A stretch of DNA of 64,000 bases from Nematostella vectensis (taxonomy: Eukaryota > Cnidaria > Anthozoa > Actiniaria > Edwardsiidae): positions 13,515,451 through 13,579,450 of the forward strand of contig NC_064041.1 in assembly GCF_932526225.1 (NCBI RefSeq). Reading direction: 5' to 3'. Of the stretch, positions 35,701 to 47,758 are shown one piece after another. The notes below the pieces were generated by a model. The model had not been told where the DNA came from and made no database searches. It worked only from the letters and a program-made list of their open reading frames with translations. The stretch's first letter is position 1; each line of letters begins with the position of its first letter. The translations under genes and the position numbers were made by a program.

Positions 35701-38700
35701 CTTTGTGGTGGACTTTGTCGCTAAAAAACCTGAGTAAGTGTAGGAAAATTATTTTAAATCGTAATAAGACATTTTAACTCGTTATCATTTCTCTGAAGTA
35801 TAAAAACACAAACATTTAAACTTCGCTTAGAATGGATGAAATTCACGATGGGTTAGAGTCAGAAATGATTCACAGCTAGTTTCCCATGATAGAGTTTATG
35901 TTTTAACCGATTGATGAAGTACATCGTATGAGAAAATGGATGGAAAACTAGTAAAACTACAGAACACATCGCTTATTATACACATTATACTCTGATAAAC
36001 ATATACTTGTATGACAGAGTATATTTCGAAAAATACAGAGCGACCTGTAGAGAGGTAAAGCGTATTAATTAAAAACATTACTGGAATTATTTAGTTCCTA
36101 TACATTCGTTTCAAACACACCTAATATGTTTTTCATGTTTTACAAAACTGGTCTCCAAGGATGAAAAGCTATTCCAAGCTCTCGGCAGCGAGTGTGAAAC
36201 GGTTAAAAAGAGCTTTACTCAAGAAGACATGCTTTTTTCACAGTTAGAGAACTTCGGGCGTAAAATATGAAGAAGATAATACAATCTGTATGATTTCAAT
36301 TTCTGCTGTAAAATACAAGATTTTAAACATTTAAAATACCTCTGGTATCTAAGCCTTACATGGTGATAACCTATTCTGTTGGGTAATGTTCGGGGTCAGG
36401 AATGGGCGAAACGGTCAATAAGCAAAATTGTTCTGAAAATTCGCTAATCCTTCAAACAAAACGTGCCATAACGGCATGATCCGATGATATATTTCTTTTT
36501 CTTCAGTTTACTCTCAAACTAATCTCTATCCCTTAGGAAGTCATTCAAAACTGTTCGCTTCCGAGGGTGATTAAGAGCATCTTTTGTACTTAAATAGAAT
36601 AAAACATAACGAATACGTTGCTGTGATTTTGTAGAACGCTAGAAATGGTCATTTAAATAGCCCTTCCGCAGTTCTTGGGGCAAAATAAGGTTAATAAATG
36701 CCAATGCATTTTCCCCCCAAAGCAAACAAATAGCATTAGAAGTCAAGAGACTACCAGAATATTTCTTCACTATAACTTCACATGGCTGTTAAACCAGAAT
36801 TCATAAAAGTATACAGTACAAGACAGAAAAACAACAGAATATTTAAATTTCCTGAGTAAGTGCTCTTTTCTATCTTCTCGACGTTTTCTGGTTGAAGATT
36901 TTATTTTAGAAACAAACTCGTCTTTCTTTTTATTTTAGTTCAGTCAAATAACGCCAGCATTTGTGTGTGTTTTATATCCTCTCTGCTTTTAGGCCATTAT
37001 TCCCTTCATTACCATACCTAAACTTTTAGTGTTCAACGAAAGCGACAACACAACCATTTTATAGGGTTTTATATCTTGGGCAACGTGAAGTAAAAGTTAA
37101 AACCGATACAATTGACCGATTTGAAAACCGATGCAATTTATATCCGTAAACTCATACTCTTTTCAAAGCTGTAAGGGAATAAAGCCATCTTAATAAGGTC
37201 AATAGTTTTTCGTTAATCCAATTTTTTGAATAGTACCTCGGTTATTGAAAATGAGTAATAAAATTTGGTTAAGATTTGCCGCTTTCGCAGACTAACGCAC
37301 AAGTGTGAAGCTAATAATTGTTTATCTCAACTCATTCTTTTGTGAGAAATATTTCTTTCAAAACAGACCAAGCAATAGAGCAAACATCAGGCTGAGTTTT
37401 TCGTAACAGGTATGAACAACAAAAATCTCTTTTTTCAAATATTGCTTTAACCGGTTGGTTGTGTCTGTGTGTCTAGCCACACTTCAATGAACTTTTTAGA
37501 ATCATACAAGTTTTTAACAGGTGATCAAATGACTTCCATTTGCTTTACAATATTAGGATGGTTTGCCTTATAAGCCAAATAGCACAGGAATTATCTCTGG
37601 AAATAGTAATGGTTTACAGAAGGTGTTACTGTGATTTTTTGTGCTACCACACAGACGACGAGTTCATCGTGATACAGCAACAACAATGCTGCTATTTCAG
37701 ACAAAATAATAATGAAATACTGGAGTTTACAACAAGTAACTTCAAAGTAACATAGCTTCTAGAATAAAGAAATATAATCTACACAGTTTCTATCTTCGTT
37801 CTTTTCCTTAATCACTATTCCCATTCCTAAAAACTTCCCTGGGATGATGATTCGTATATTTATCATAACAGACAGGTTCGCGTTTTGAGGAGTAATTTTT
37901 CTTCTAATAACTAAACTAATTTTACTTTTCAAGAATCTTTCTAACATCCTAATAGACTCCTAGCAGTTTATCAAATTTTATATGTATACTAGCAGCATTT
38001 TCGGTGCTGCATTTGCTTTATGTTTATCTATGAAAAAAATCATTTTTTTAACTTATTTACAGATTCGTATTTGCAATTGAACATTTACACTTCCAAAAAC
38101 CCTGAAACAAAGCAATATTTCATATTTCATTTTTCATCAGATAACAACATTACCAATAAATAAACTGTAATGCCAAAACAACTTATCTTCTAAGTCTTTC
38201 GCTATATTTCAAAACAAAAGACATGAATAAATTTTGTGTCAGCTTAAAGATTGCTTTGTGACTTTCAAAAGTGCAGCAAAAATATCTCTTTCCAAATATA
38301 TGCTCCCTTCTACCAATAAGGTTATTGTTCTGGTTGCACTATTTGAAGATGATACGGTGTTAATAGGCAGTTTTTGACGCTAATGTATATATTTGCGGCT
38401 AATTGGCTAAGAGGGCCGTTATTAACGGAAAATATTTGTGCAGTAATCATCTTAACCCTGGAAACAAGTGTCACAAATTGAGATGAAGACGTAAAATTTC
38501 TTATGAAAAGCCTCTCTATGATATTCTAGTGTACACATCATCTACACGGTGTTTAATTTACGAATTTCTAACGGCCCTTTCAGCAGACCCAAAGAAAATA
38601 ACCGGTTAAACTATTTGTAAATATAATCTAAGCTAATTTCAAAGAGACTCTAATCTGATCAAGTCAACAAATGGTGACGGAGAGAAAGTCAAAATAATAT

Positions 38701-41415
38701 CAAAGGCAGTCATAATAGAATTTAATATATCCCAATAAACAGAACTCAAAATGAAGTGCATTGATAAGCTTATCCTTGAAGTTAATAAACCGTTAAGCTG
38801 ATCATAGCATCGAATAAAGACTTAAGAGTTCCTACGCGTTTGTAAAGATACATTTAACTCTCGCCTCACCTGTATAAGTCATAGCGCCTTGGCAGATACA
38901 CAATACTTTCAACACCCTCACGCTTTAAGGGAACGTTATTATGTTTATCGTCACCCGGTTTGTAAATAAACAAGTGCTTCATTCACTATGTAGCGTCTTT
39001 CATTAAGGGCGGCACAAGACACTTTGTGCCTCACGGTAAATCTGTAAAATATGTCTCTCTCTCAATTCAGCCACCTTCCACGAACTGTCAGAGGCTGTCA
39101 ATGGCGAAAGAGGCAGTAATAAAAGGCAGTTCTAACGCTACGCCCAAAAATGATTTGCTTTCTTTTAGTTCACGCGTTTCAACTGGTTTTAACTAAACGA
39201 ACTTTTTACCTCGAGCAATATGCGTCTAAAATGGCAGTAGATGTTTTTAGCGAAAACAAGAGTTCACAGTCATAAGCAGTGACACTAAAAAATAATAACA
39301 ATATTTACAGCACACAGTCAGCGTTTGATTTTCAAAATAATGTGTGATGTAAAATCCATAATAATTTGGTAAATTCTGTAGCTGAGCTTTTTGTGAATAA
39401 AACAAAAGAAGAACACAGAAATCTCAACCTGCAATTAACTCATTAAAAACCGCTCGATCATCCAAAACGCGTTTTATAACCCAAACAAAGTGTATTGTTG
39501 TTCGTCTAATCAATAGAACAACCCGCTTATTTCGTTAGATACACGCTGGCCTCCGTTTATTGTCAACACGCGAGCTAAGCCTTACAACATTCCGCCTATT
39601 GTGAACAGCTTCCTCTTCATGTATTCACTCGATCGCTTTTAAAAGACCAGCGGCTATTTCACGCGCTTCGCTCGCTGTGGCACTTCAAGACGTCAAAACA
39701 GGATACTCGAGGCATTTTAATATTAAACTTCCCCCTGCTTTGACCTAGCTAGTAATTAAGATGACATGCATTTGTGGAGGGTGTTTTGATAGATTAAACT
39801 CGCCCTGCGGCGAACAGGTATTTCGTTAAAAACAGTTAATATAATGAGCGTACGCAGGCACTGGAAGGCCGATTATAGATGAAATTCAGAAAGATATAAT
39901 TAAAATGGTTGAAATAAGATGTGGCGGGAAGTAGTGCTAACTTAAAGCAAAACCTGTTAAAGCTGCATTAATATAAAGTACAATAATTTATAGCAAAATA
40001 TAAAGCAAAAGTAAATAAAAGTCTTTGTGTTACATAGCAAAAATCAAACTAAAAATAAAATTAAAATTTTATGATAAGAGAAGAGTGAGATAGGGGACAT
40101 CTAGCTTGCAGGGGAGAACAGGATTTCGAGTGGGTTACACTTTTTACTTAATCGTCTTTCATTTACGAGTGGACCCTTAGGTCAAGAGGGGTCAGGGTCC
40201 AAGCCTCGCTTCATTTCCCATTCAGCAGATACCCCTCTCTTTGTTCCTCGCCCTAAAACTAATTCTAGTTTTTCGCTGAAACCGAAGAACAAAATTCCAC
40301 TCCCTTTCCCTAAAAAGAAAAAAAAAGATAAATTAGCTACACCCTTCCTTTATTGCTTTTCCAAATTGTATGTTTACTCATATGTGAAAAGGGATAATCT
40401 TCGCATCCCCCCCACAACCACCACCACCACCACCGCCCGTGTGAAACGCAACTCTAGATTTTGTATAAATATAGTACTACCAATTCCCTGCTAGCAGAGG
40501 CCTTCTAACAAAAAAACAGTTAAATAAAGTAAAAGCAAAGAATGAGACCAACTGAATGAAACGATAAAAGGCAACTACTATACGACGAATGTTTTTGCAA
40601 GCGTTGAAACCAAAGTTATGGAATAGCATAATTAACGAATAAAAAAGGGCATCAATAATAATAAAAAGAAAGGTAGAAGTAAAAATAGTTTACATTTCAT
40701 TTACTTGTATGCCATTAAAACATTTCTCAGCTTGCGTTACGCAGACCTAATCATCTATGTCCGCGGACACAGCGATCTTGGCGGGGGCTCTTTTCGCAGC
40801 CGAAGAGAGAGAAAGAGTGCGCTATGCCGCCAAGCATACCTCCAGCTTGCAACGAGCCATCCGTTCAGCTCTTTCTCCGCAAAACCATTGGAAGATAAAC
40901 CAAGTTGTACTGTTATTTCACCTTTCAACACACACTTCGTCAAAACGAATTGGTCGGCTGATGTCTCTTTGTCTCGACGGTTTATTGACATGAATCAATA
41001 TTTTGTATCTAATTGCCCTTGAAATGCAACTTAATTAAAAACAATTTGGCTCACCAATATTAGTATGATATCACTTCTAGTAACCCAATCTGGCTGAGTG
41101 GTTTATAATCGTTGAAATTCTTTCCTTTTTGTTTTGAATTTTCCAATTTCGCAAGACCTCTTCCCTTTCAAACTAACAGTTTAAGTAAAAATGAATGGAA
41201 TCTTAAACCCACAAATTTAACTCCCCCTAGATATTCTATATTTCCCTTTCATTTGAAAGATTCTGCATACGCTCATGTTAACATCTGGAATAGAACCAAA
41301 GTGTTTTAATTCCGAGCACTTCCGAGCACGCACTGAATCGAAAACAAGGCAAGAAATAGAAACGTTGGATCCAAAACCTTTGTTCGTTCTAGTGGCCGAT
41401 CTAGTGGAGGGATCG

Positions 41416-41461
41416 TGTGTGTGTGTCTGTGTGTGTGTGGGGGGGGGGGGGGGGGGGGGGG
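41416..41461. repeat. (GT)n-(G)n microsatellite, second locus
   Basis: Same order as at 16,280: a GT run (with one TC) then about 22 G. Both loci are followed within 20 bases by 'gcgcaaa', so they may be two copies of one element rather than independent microsatellites. Confidence 0.9.
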
Positions 41462-42180
41462 TATACGCGCGGGCGCAAATCCACCGTCCGCGGCGTTTTA
41501 CCTTTTCGCGTGCCTTCCGCTGGCGTAGACTCCGATTGTCGCCACGGAGTCGTGCTCACAGCTGGGACGACTTGAAGTCTACTACAACTGCTGTTTCTCT
41601 TTTTTTTCTTCACGATATAAAACGAAAACTTATTGTAAAGAAACGAATATTAACTGAATAATAAAGGATTCCGCAACAGCATATCGAGTAATTTCTCTCA
41701 AAATTTGAGTAAAAAATTGTGTGGTAAGGTCTACACTTTTGGTTTCAATGTGACTTAAAAAGGTACACATGATGTCAGTTTTTGTGTTGCTTTTATTTAA
41801 AGTTGCAAAAATTGTTTCTGAATTCTCCCACTATTTTGGATGAATCATGTGTTTTGCAAATACATGTTGTTATGAGAATGTTCAAAATACCGACAAATAT
41901 AGAAAGCTGTACTAAAAATAAAAATTTATCTTAGTACAAAATATGTCACGGAGAGCTGCTCCCTCTTAAAATATAGAATCACCAAACTTTTTATATTTCG
42001 GGTGAAAAGAATAGATCCCAAATGGCGATCGCAGGTTCTCTTTACTCTTTTTTGCTTGTGGCTCCTTAAATCAAAAGGAAGACTATTTTCCCTTGGTAAA
42101 AAGACATGGATACTGTCCGTCACTTATGGCAAAACGGACCTGGCACATCCATAATTAAACACAATTAAAGACTTACACAG

Positions 42181-42357
42181 TTCACCTTCTATCAAGAAAC
42201 CTAGAGTATTGAAATGGCAACAAGCTATTTCACCGCGACAGTCTGGAAAAGTGGAACTAGACTTCAATTTACCTTCTATCAAGAAAGCTAGAGTTTTGAA
42301 AAGGTAACAAGATCTTTCATCGCGACAATCTGTAAAGTAAAAGTAGCCTTCAAGGCT
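42181..42357. repeat. Diverged tandem duplication, period about 87 bp
   Basis: 'accttctatcaagaaa' recurs at 42,184 and 42,271, each followed by similar 'gctagag..ttgaaa' and 'cgcgaca' blocks with perhaps 15-20% difference. Confidence 0.8.
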
Positions 42358-43588
42358 AGTTCATTTTAGTAAAATCTAATTTCACCATTCTACAAGCACT
42401 TCGGATTTAATTAATATCGAACTATCTTTGAAGGGTTATGGGAATGTTTTACGACTAGAAAAATGTTTTATTCGCTAGTAACGCGAAGGAAAGCAAATAG
42501 AGGGAGAAGGTCAGCGATGTTTAGCTGAGCTTCCAGATGCAGTGGTTAAATTTGCATTACAAAATAGCTGAACAACTGGTTCTCGGACATACACCACAGG
42601 GTAACCACCATCTGCACGCGTGATGGTGGTGGTACAACACAAGATAACCCCATCAAAGACATCATAAGCGAAATTTAATTAGGTTCTTTGAACTACTGTC
42701 GCGTTTCTTTCGGTTGCTTGTTTCTTGAGTGTTGTTGTCAAAACTAGTGATTGTTTTGCGTATCATGGTAAAGTGGCTGATAAAATTTGCTTCAGTGTGA
42801 AAAGGGAAACTGATAGTTATCTACGCTATTGAAAAACCAAACATATGCTTTGAGATTATCATCAAACAACTCTTCAAGACGCAAACACGCGAAAATTCAC
42901 CACTGCAACATTTTTTAACCCTGGGTACAAGACAGCCAGAGGCTCGAAGCTTCCCTGTTTTGTTTTTATCAAAACTTGAGCGCGAGATAGGGGGCAGCGT
43001 TTTTTTTTCCTTTTTTAAAAAATAATCGTTACAAGGCTGTAAAAAAAATAATCTCTAGATTTTGAGAAGATTTTCATCCTAACTTATTTGAGGGAAAGGT
43101 TTGAGAAGAACTGAACAGGTAAAAATACCTGTTGTTAAAGGATTTCGCCACTAGAGTGCTATTATTCCTTAAGCACGAATGTTTACTAAACAGCGTAATT
43201 ATAATAAAATAAGGCGGTACAATGGTATCCACAGCACAAATAAAACTATCCATTTCTTCATTTTGAATTTGGACGCTTTATATGAAGGAGTTTTAAATTA
43301 AAAAAAAAAAACAACGAAAGCTTAAAGTTCCAACTTAAATTTTCAACTTTCTAACTTCAATTTCATTGGTCATGAAAGACCTTATAGAGACCGAGTCTAC
43401 TACACTTTTACATTATTTTTTAGCATTCACAGTTATAAATTAAACTATGTGTCGAAATCTAGAGACAAAACTTTATTCTTTATTTAACAATTCTTTACTT
43501 TACAATAAATTATCCCATAAACAGCGAATTGAATTGGATCTCCGTTGTGGGGGGGCCTGTGTGCCGTCGAGGTGAATTGAAAAAAATG

Positions 43589-43815
43589 CAGCCCAGTCCC
43601 AGGCGTTCTTACCGGGTTACCTGTGTTAAGCCTAGACCCAGGCGTTCTTATCAGGTTTCCTGTGTTAAGCCTAGTCCCAGGCGTTCTATCGGGTCTCTCT
43701 GTATTCTAGTCCTAGGCGTTCTTACCGGGTTACCTGTGTTAAGCCTAGTCCCAGGCGTTCTTATCAGGTTTCCCGTGTTAAGCCTAGTCCCATGCGTTCT
43801 ATCGGGTCTCCTGTG
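43589..43815. repeat. Short tandem motif cluster, left (6 copies)
   Basis: Six copies of a 35-41-base unit with core 'cccaggcgttctta' followed by 'ccgggttacctgtgttaag'. Every second or third copy is shortened. The ORF across it is a product of the repeat. Confidence 0.9.
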
Positions 43816-44281
43816 AGGGGGTAAATCCCTCAAAGTCCGGGTAAAATTGGAACAAAATCCAGTTTTGAGGTTTCCATTGATTTAGAGACAGACTTCATCT
43901 GGGAATTGAATCCCTCACTTCATTTCTCTAATTACTAAGGTAATTTGCTATTTTTTTGTCTTTTCTTTAGTCTTTCTGATCTTTTGCTAGGGGCAACGCG
44001 TCTGTCTACGTGTCTTTTATTGCTAATATCTTTTGTTCTATTTGACAAAAAAAATCAAGTTTTCTTTATTTGGTTCCCAGTTTTGTTGTCGAGATAGACT
44101 AGGGAGAGAAGCAAAATGCAGCACTAGGGGAGGGGTGGGGAGTTATTTGACCTCAGATAAGAAATCTCAACTCTTTACAAAATCACTACATCGAACAATA
44201 TCGTCAACATTTTTCGCTTTTAAACTCTTTTTCAGTAGAATCTTAGTCGCAGTCGGTATACCAATCAATATTTTCACTACA

Positions 44282-45644
44282 ATGGGTAAAAGTCGTACGA
44301 TTAGAAGCAGTAAAAGGCGATTCTCGGGCAATCAAATTGTTCGTCGCCATGGCGCGAGACAGGAAGAAGCTTCGACCTCATCAACAAGCTCTCAGTCGGC
44401 AACCAATATAGAGGACGAAAGAAACACTACAGCGGAGAATGGTTCGGCTACTGGCATGAAATCACAGGTGTTTAGAAAGCTACATGGTGATCCAAGCACT
44501 ATAAACAAGCCTTTTAATCACAAAAGTGAATCAAACAAGACAATCATTTCGGTATACCGAATGTGTGACATGGAGATTCTTGCCAATGTGCTTTCGGATG
44601 TACGGTGCGCCGAATGTGCTAATTTTACAATCCAACTTATGGAGAGTGCCATTGCAAGAAAGGGCTGTGCTTCCTTTTTACGTATTGTGTGCCAGAACTG
44701 TGGATGGAAGCACGAATTCTACAGTTTAAAGAAACAAAGTAAAAGCTTTGAAGTTAACCTTCGCCTTGTTTACTCAATGAGATGGCTTGGCAAGGGACAC
44801 AAAGGCGCACAGAAATTCTGTGCTCTGATGAACATATGAACATGCCAGCGCCTCCAAGGGCAAAGAACTACTCTAATAATGCTCGAGTAATTACTCAGCA
44901 TTTAAAAAATATTGCAAGAAAAAGTATGGCTAATGCTGCAGAGGAAGTGAAGCAGCTGAAGGGTGCTAACACTAGCGCTTAGCCCGTAATGATAATGCAA
45001 TGATAGACAAACTTCAAAATTATTATCGCCATTAGAAGCAATGTTGGAGATCTCCAAGGATGAAGTCTGCCATTTTGGCCAGTCTCTTTCACTGCGCATC
45101 AAACAAGGACCATGTTTTACATGACCATTGCCCACCCGGTGAATCAAGCTGGTGCAAGTACCAAGTAAAGAAGGCCACTCAGGAGCTTGGCAGCTTTAAA
45201 CATGGCCCTGGACTGCCAGTTGCTTTCATACATGCTATAAAACCGACATACCAGAGGTTGTCTGACCCAGAGCTTCTGGAAAAGTGTTTACATGGCAAAA
45301 CTCGAAATCAGAATGAATCGTTTAATGGCATGATATGGCAGCGAGTGCCGAAAGAGTTTTATATAGGAGGAGATCCACTCCTATTTGGACTATTTGATGC
45401 TGTCTGCCATTTTAATAATGGTGCAAAGACTGTGCTAGACCTGTACACCTCTTTTGGTATTTGCCCAGGCAAGTATACAGAGGCTGGGTGTGACTTGATG
45501 GACACGAATAGAATAAAGGGAGCTGAGTGGAAGGAGAGGGAGAGCACGAAGACAAGAAGGAAAGTACTGGGGGACAAGAGAAAGAAGAAAGAGGACAAGA
45601 AACAGCAAGGAGAGCGAGTGACTTATGCAGCAGGAGCATTTTGA
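44282..45644 (+). pseudogene. Mutator-like transposase, frameshifted and internally deleted
   Basis: The family is the Mutator-like transposase common in cnidarian genomes (Pfam 'Mutator' domain, from memory). The likely start is ATG 44,282 (MGKSRTIRSSKRRFSGNQ), not the upstream in-frame ATG-like codons. The N-terminal zinc-knuckle-like part has C-x2-C and C-x2-C (CAECANF, CQNCGWKHEF), then SMRWLGKGHKGAQKFCALMN. The frame shifts at about 44,832, where an 8-base tandem duplication (atgaacatatgaacatg) interrupts MNMPAPP. The next block ends at 44,982; the following one resumes at ARNDNAMIDKLQNYY, so the catalytic core that normally separates them is missing. After two more shifts (about 45,032 and 45,058) the C-terminal part is intact: SSWCKYQ, LLEKCLHGKTRNQNESFNG, ending YAAGAF. 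It cannot encode active transposase. Confidence 0.85.
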
Positions 45645-46206
45645 CTCTGTATTCTGGCCACAGAGTCAGATTTCGGCTTGAGCAATACTTGCCTCTAGTT
45701 TTCTCAAATTATCAATTTTGTGTCATTCCATGATGCCTTAACATAAATTACTCAAATAATATTTATCCAAATATAATGAAACTTGGCAGAAAGTAGCTCG
45801 AAGGATATATCTATGTCATAAACCTTTAAAAATTACAAACTTTGTAATGCATCTGTCAACAACATGGCAAGATAATTATTAACCATGGTGTGATATTCAC
45901 ATATTTGGATATTGGATGCTAAAAGAAGGCCATTATTCATAGTTGTTGATGAATTTTAGGTTTATGACACAGCCCTATGTTCCCTTAACAGATCCTGAAA
46001 GTTTGAACTTATTATAATAAAATCCTAAGGAGATAGAGCTGCTGGCGTAAATGATGTATACGCGGATCAACATGGGTGTGGCCGGTAACCATGGTGACCA
46101 GTGGTGTTGAAAATGGTATCAAACAGTTTCTCTCACTTAGCAGAGAATGATGGGAGCATAAGCTTTTCTTTAAGCAATATTGCAGAGATTTTCAATTTCT
46201 GAGGGA
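45645..46206. other. 3' flank of transposase remnant
   Basis: Non-coding, AT-rich, presumably the 3' part of the same element. Nothing recognised. Confidence 0.5.
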
Positions 46207-46322
46207 CCTAAGCCTAGTCCCAGGCGTTCTTACCGGGTTTCCGGTGTTAAGCCTAGTCCCAGGCGTTCTAATCAGTTTTCTCTCAGGTTTCCTATGTTTA
46301 CCCTAGTCCCAGGCGTTCTTGT
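46207..46322. repeat. Short tandem motif cluster, middle (3 copies)
   Basis: Three direct copies of the same 'aagcctagtcccaggcgttc' unit as the left cluster, with degraded spacers. Confidence 0.88.
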
Positions 46323-46338
46323 AATATTTCAAAGCCGA

Positions 46339-46428
46339 CAATGAGGACTGGACGGGATTTCAAGTCCGCGCGATTAGCTCCAGTTCTCGGCTGCGCCTCG
46401 AACTTGAAATCTAGTCCAGTCCTCATTG
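46339..46428. mobile_element. Foldback element (caatgaggactgg arms)
   Basis: Inverted arms of about 27 bases (caatgaggactggac...atttcaag) enclose a GC-rich loop. A related 'actggactagaccagatttc' occurs at 47,480. Confidence 0.8.
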
Positions 46429-46676
46429 TTTGAAATGACTTCTCATTCTTATTAATTATTTAGCAGGACGCCAGCCAACCAAATTACGTAAGTTTGAATT
46501 TCCCTCCTCCATCATTTGATTTTCATTTCTATGCGCTTTGTCTAACTGTCCATCTAAAATTAAGAACATGTCACGTTCTTCGCTCGTCTTGATTTCCCTG
46601 GAGGCGTCCATTGGGAATAAAGCTCAAGTTTATGCTATTTTCTAGCAAGTCCATGATTTAATGCTGTCAAAAAGCA

Positions 46677-47247
46677 ATGGATTCCAGCGAAGACGAAATC
46701 GTGCGGCCGCTTAAAAGGTTCAGATAAGCCAAAAGTAAAGATGAGGAAGAAGTAGCTTTGGCGCAAGCTGTACCCGCGTCGACAAGACACAAGAAGAAGT
46801 GGTGTGTCAACATGTTTGAAAACTGGCGTGCTAACCGAGTGAACAAAATAACCGCAAAGGAGTCAACAATCTTCAATATAAGACTATACGATCTTGGAAA
46901 CCTTGACAGCGCATGGGAATCTATGACGGCTCCTTCCCTTAATTTCTGGATCGGAAAATCCATCCAAGAAGTTGCAGATAAACAAGGTATTTATTTATTT
47001 ATTTATTTCATTTTGTACCACTTTGTGTTGCTCGAGTAAACTACTCGAATCAGCGATTCGGGTTACGGTAGCGCTCTAAAACAGCACCGTTTTTACATGG
47101 CATTTAAAAACACAGAACATTAAAGCGATGTTAAGTTGCAATGCTAATTGGAAATTAATTTGTTTTCATTTTTTAGGTGACCGATACCCCGCTCGAACTT
47201 TATACCAAATCTTGGCTGGTCTTATGATGCACCCAATGGCCCTGTAA
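46677..47247 (+). pseudogene. Crypton/KIAA1958-type (DUF3504) recombinase N-terminal fragment
   Basis: ATG 46,677 gives MDSSEDEIVRPLKRFR and then a stop (TAA 46,725). The same frame continues to 46,986 with STRHKKKWCVNMFENWRANR and APSLNFWIGKSIQEVADKQG. A phase-1 intron (gtattt...ttttttag) leads to 47,177, DRYPARTLYQILAGLMM, then stop at 47,247. The order 'TKWAVN.F..W', 'LNFW..KF..E.R..DG', 'YPPRTLY.I' is the N-terminal part of ZMYM/KIAA1958/QRICH1-like proteins derived from Crypton tyrosine recombinases. The catalytic Arg-His-Arg-Tyr part is absent. Truncated and interrupted, it is not functional as a recombinase. Confidence 0.72.
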
Positions 47248-47369
47248 ACATGAGTGGTAGCTGCAATATTACTATTAATTACTTATAGTTGTAGGTTTTA
47301 TAACCTACCTATCGTAACTTGATCAATGATTAAGGTGAGGACGAAATAAAGTGCTGTTTGTGAGTAGTG

Positions 47370-47405
47370 AATTCAGTTCAGGGACAACAGTCCCTGAACT
47401 GAATT
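47370..47405. repeat. Perfect 15-bp-arm palindrome
   Basis: aattcagttcaggga, a 6-base loop (caacag), then its exact complement. It lies between the Crypton-like fragment and the right inverted arm. Confidence 0.95.
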
Positions 47406-47644
47406 AATTTTGTTCCAGTCCTAGTGCTTCACCCCCAGCTCTTCGCTGCTAAATTCAATACCCTCCCCGTCTTTTAGACACTGGACTAGACCAGATTTCA
47501 AGTATCATCATGTGACCAATTTTAAGTAATTTGATTGGCTGGCGTCCTGCTGAATAATTAATGAGGATGAGAAATAGGTTTTACGTTCTGTGGGTGAGCT
47601 CGTCCCAGCCCCCAGGCTACCTTACGGTTTTTCTCTGAGCACAG

Positions 47645-47758
47645 TAAACCCGTCTAAGAACGCCTGAGACTAGGCTTAACACAGGTAACCCGTGTAAGAA
47701 CGCGTGGGACTAGGCTTAACACAGGAGACCCGATGAAAACGCCTGAGACTTGGCTGGA
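47645..47758. repeat. Short tandem motif cluster, right (3 inverted copies)
   Basis: Three copies of the 43.6-kb motif in reverse orientation (taagaacgcctgagactagg). They close the composite region. Confidence 0.9.

Larger units (their letters stand above)
35701..43588. other. Gene-free AT-rich region
   Basis: No gene recognised. It contains a (GT)n-(G)n tract, a diverged tandem duplication (both listed) and a CCA-rich run near 40,410-40,437. A GC-rich block at 40,755-41,000 has overlapping open frames on both strands, none recognisable. Confidence 0.5.
46440..47573. mobile_element. 1.1-kb element with 48-bp inverted arms
   Basis: The left arm (46,440-46,487) and right arm (47,526-47,573) are reverse complements with only a few mismatches; shared core taattattyagcaggacgcc. 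They enclose a recombinase-like fragment and a perfect 15-base palindrome. True element ends may lie a little outside the arms. Confidence 0.7.
43589..47758. mobile_element. Composite DNA-transposon region (Mutator-like)
   Basis: Clusters of a motif of about 40 bases (core cctagtcccaggcgttctta) flank the region: direct at 43,589-43,815 and inverted at 47,645-47,758, with a further direct cluster at 46,207-46,322. Between them lies a broken Mutator-like transposase gene, and a separate recombinase fragment appears nested in the right part. Inverted tandem-repeat termini fit a long-armed Mutator-type or foldback element. The flanks (aaaaaaatg left, aacaaatg right) might be an eroded target duplication but are too simple to trust. 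Confidence 0.55.

Noticed and set aside
38865-38890. Alternative LMX first exon (ATG-ACT-TAT-ACA-G before gtgagg)
   Set aside because: Phase fits, but the exon at 26,523-26,562 fits as well, is adjacent, and has an in-frame stop upstream.
40755-41000. GC-rich overlapping ORFs on both strands
   Set aside because: No splice context, start context or recognised family; overlapping open frames are expected in a stop-poor GC-rich block.
41463-41613. Possible minus-strand exon beside the G run
   Set aside because: Boundaries can be drawn (cagcag / gtaaaa) but the peptide is unrecognised and nothing joins it.
43529-43816. 95-residue ORF with repeated 'PRRSY' motifs
   Set aside because: Translation of the short tandem motif cluster; frame changes with copy length.
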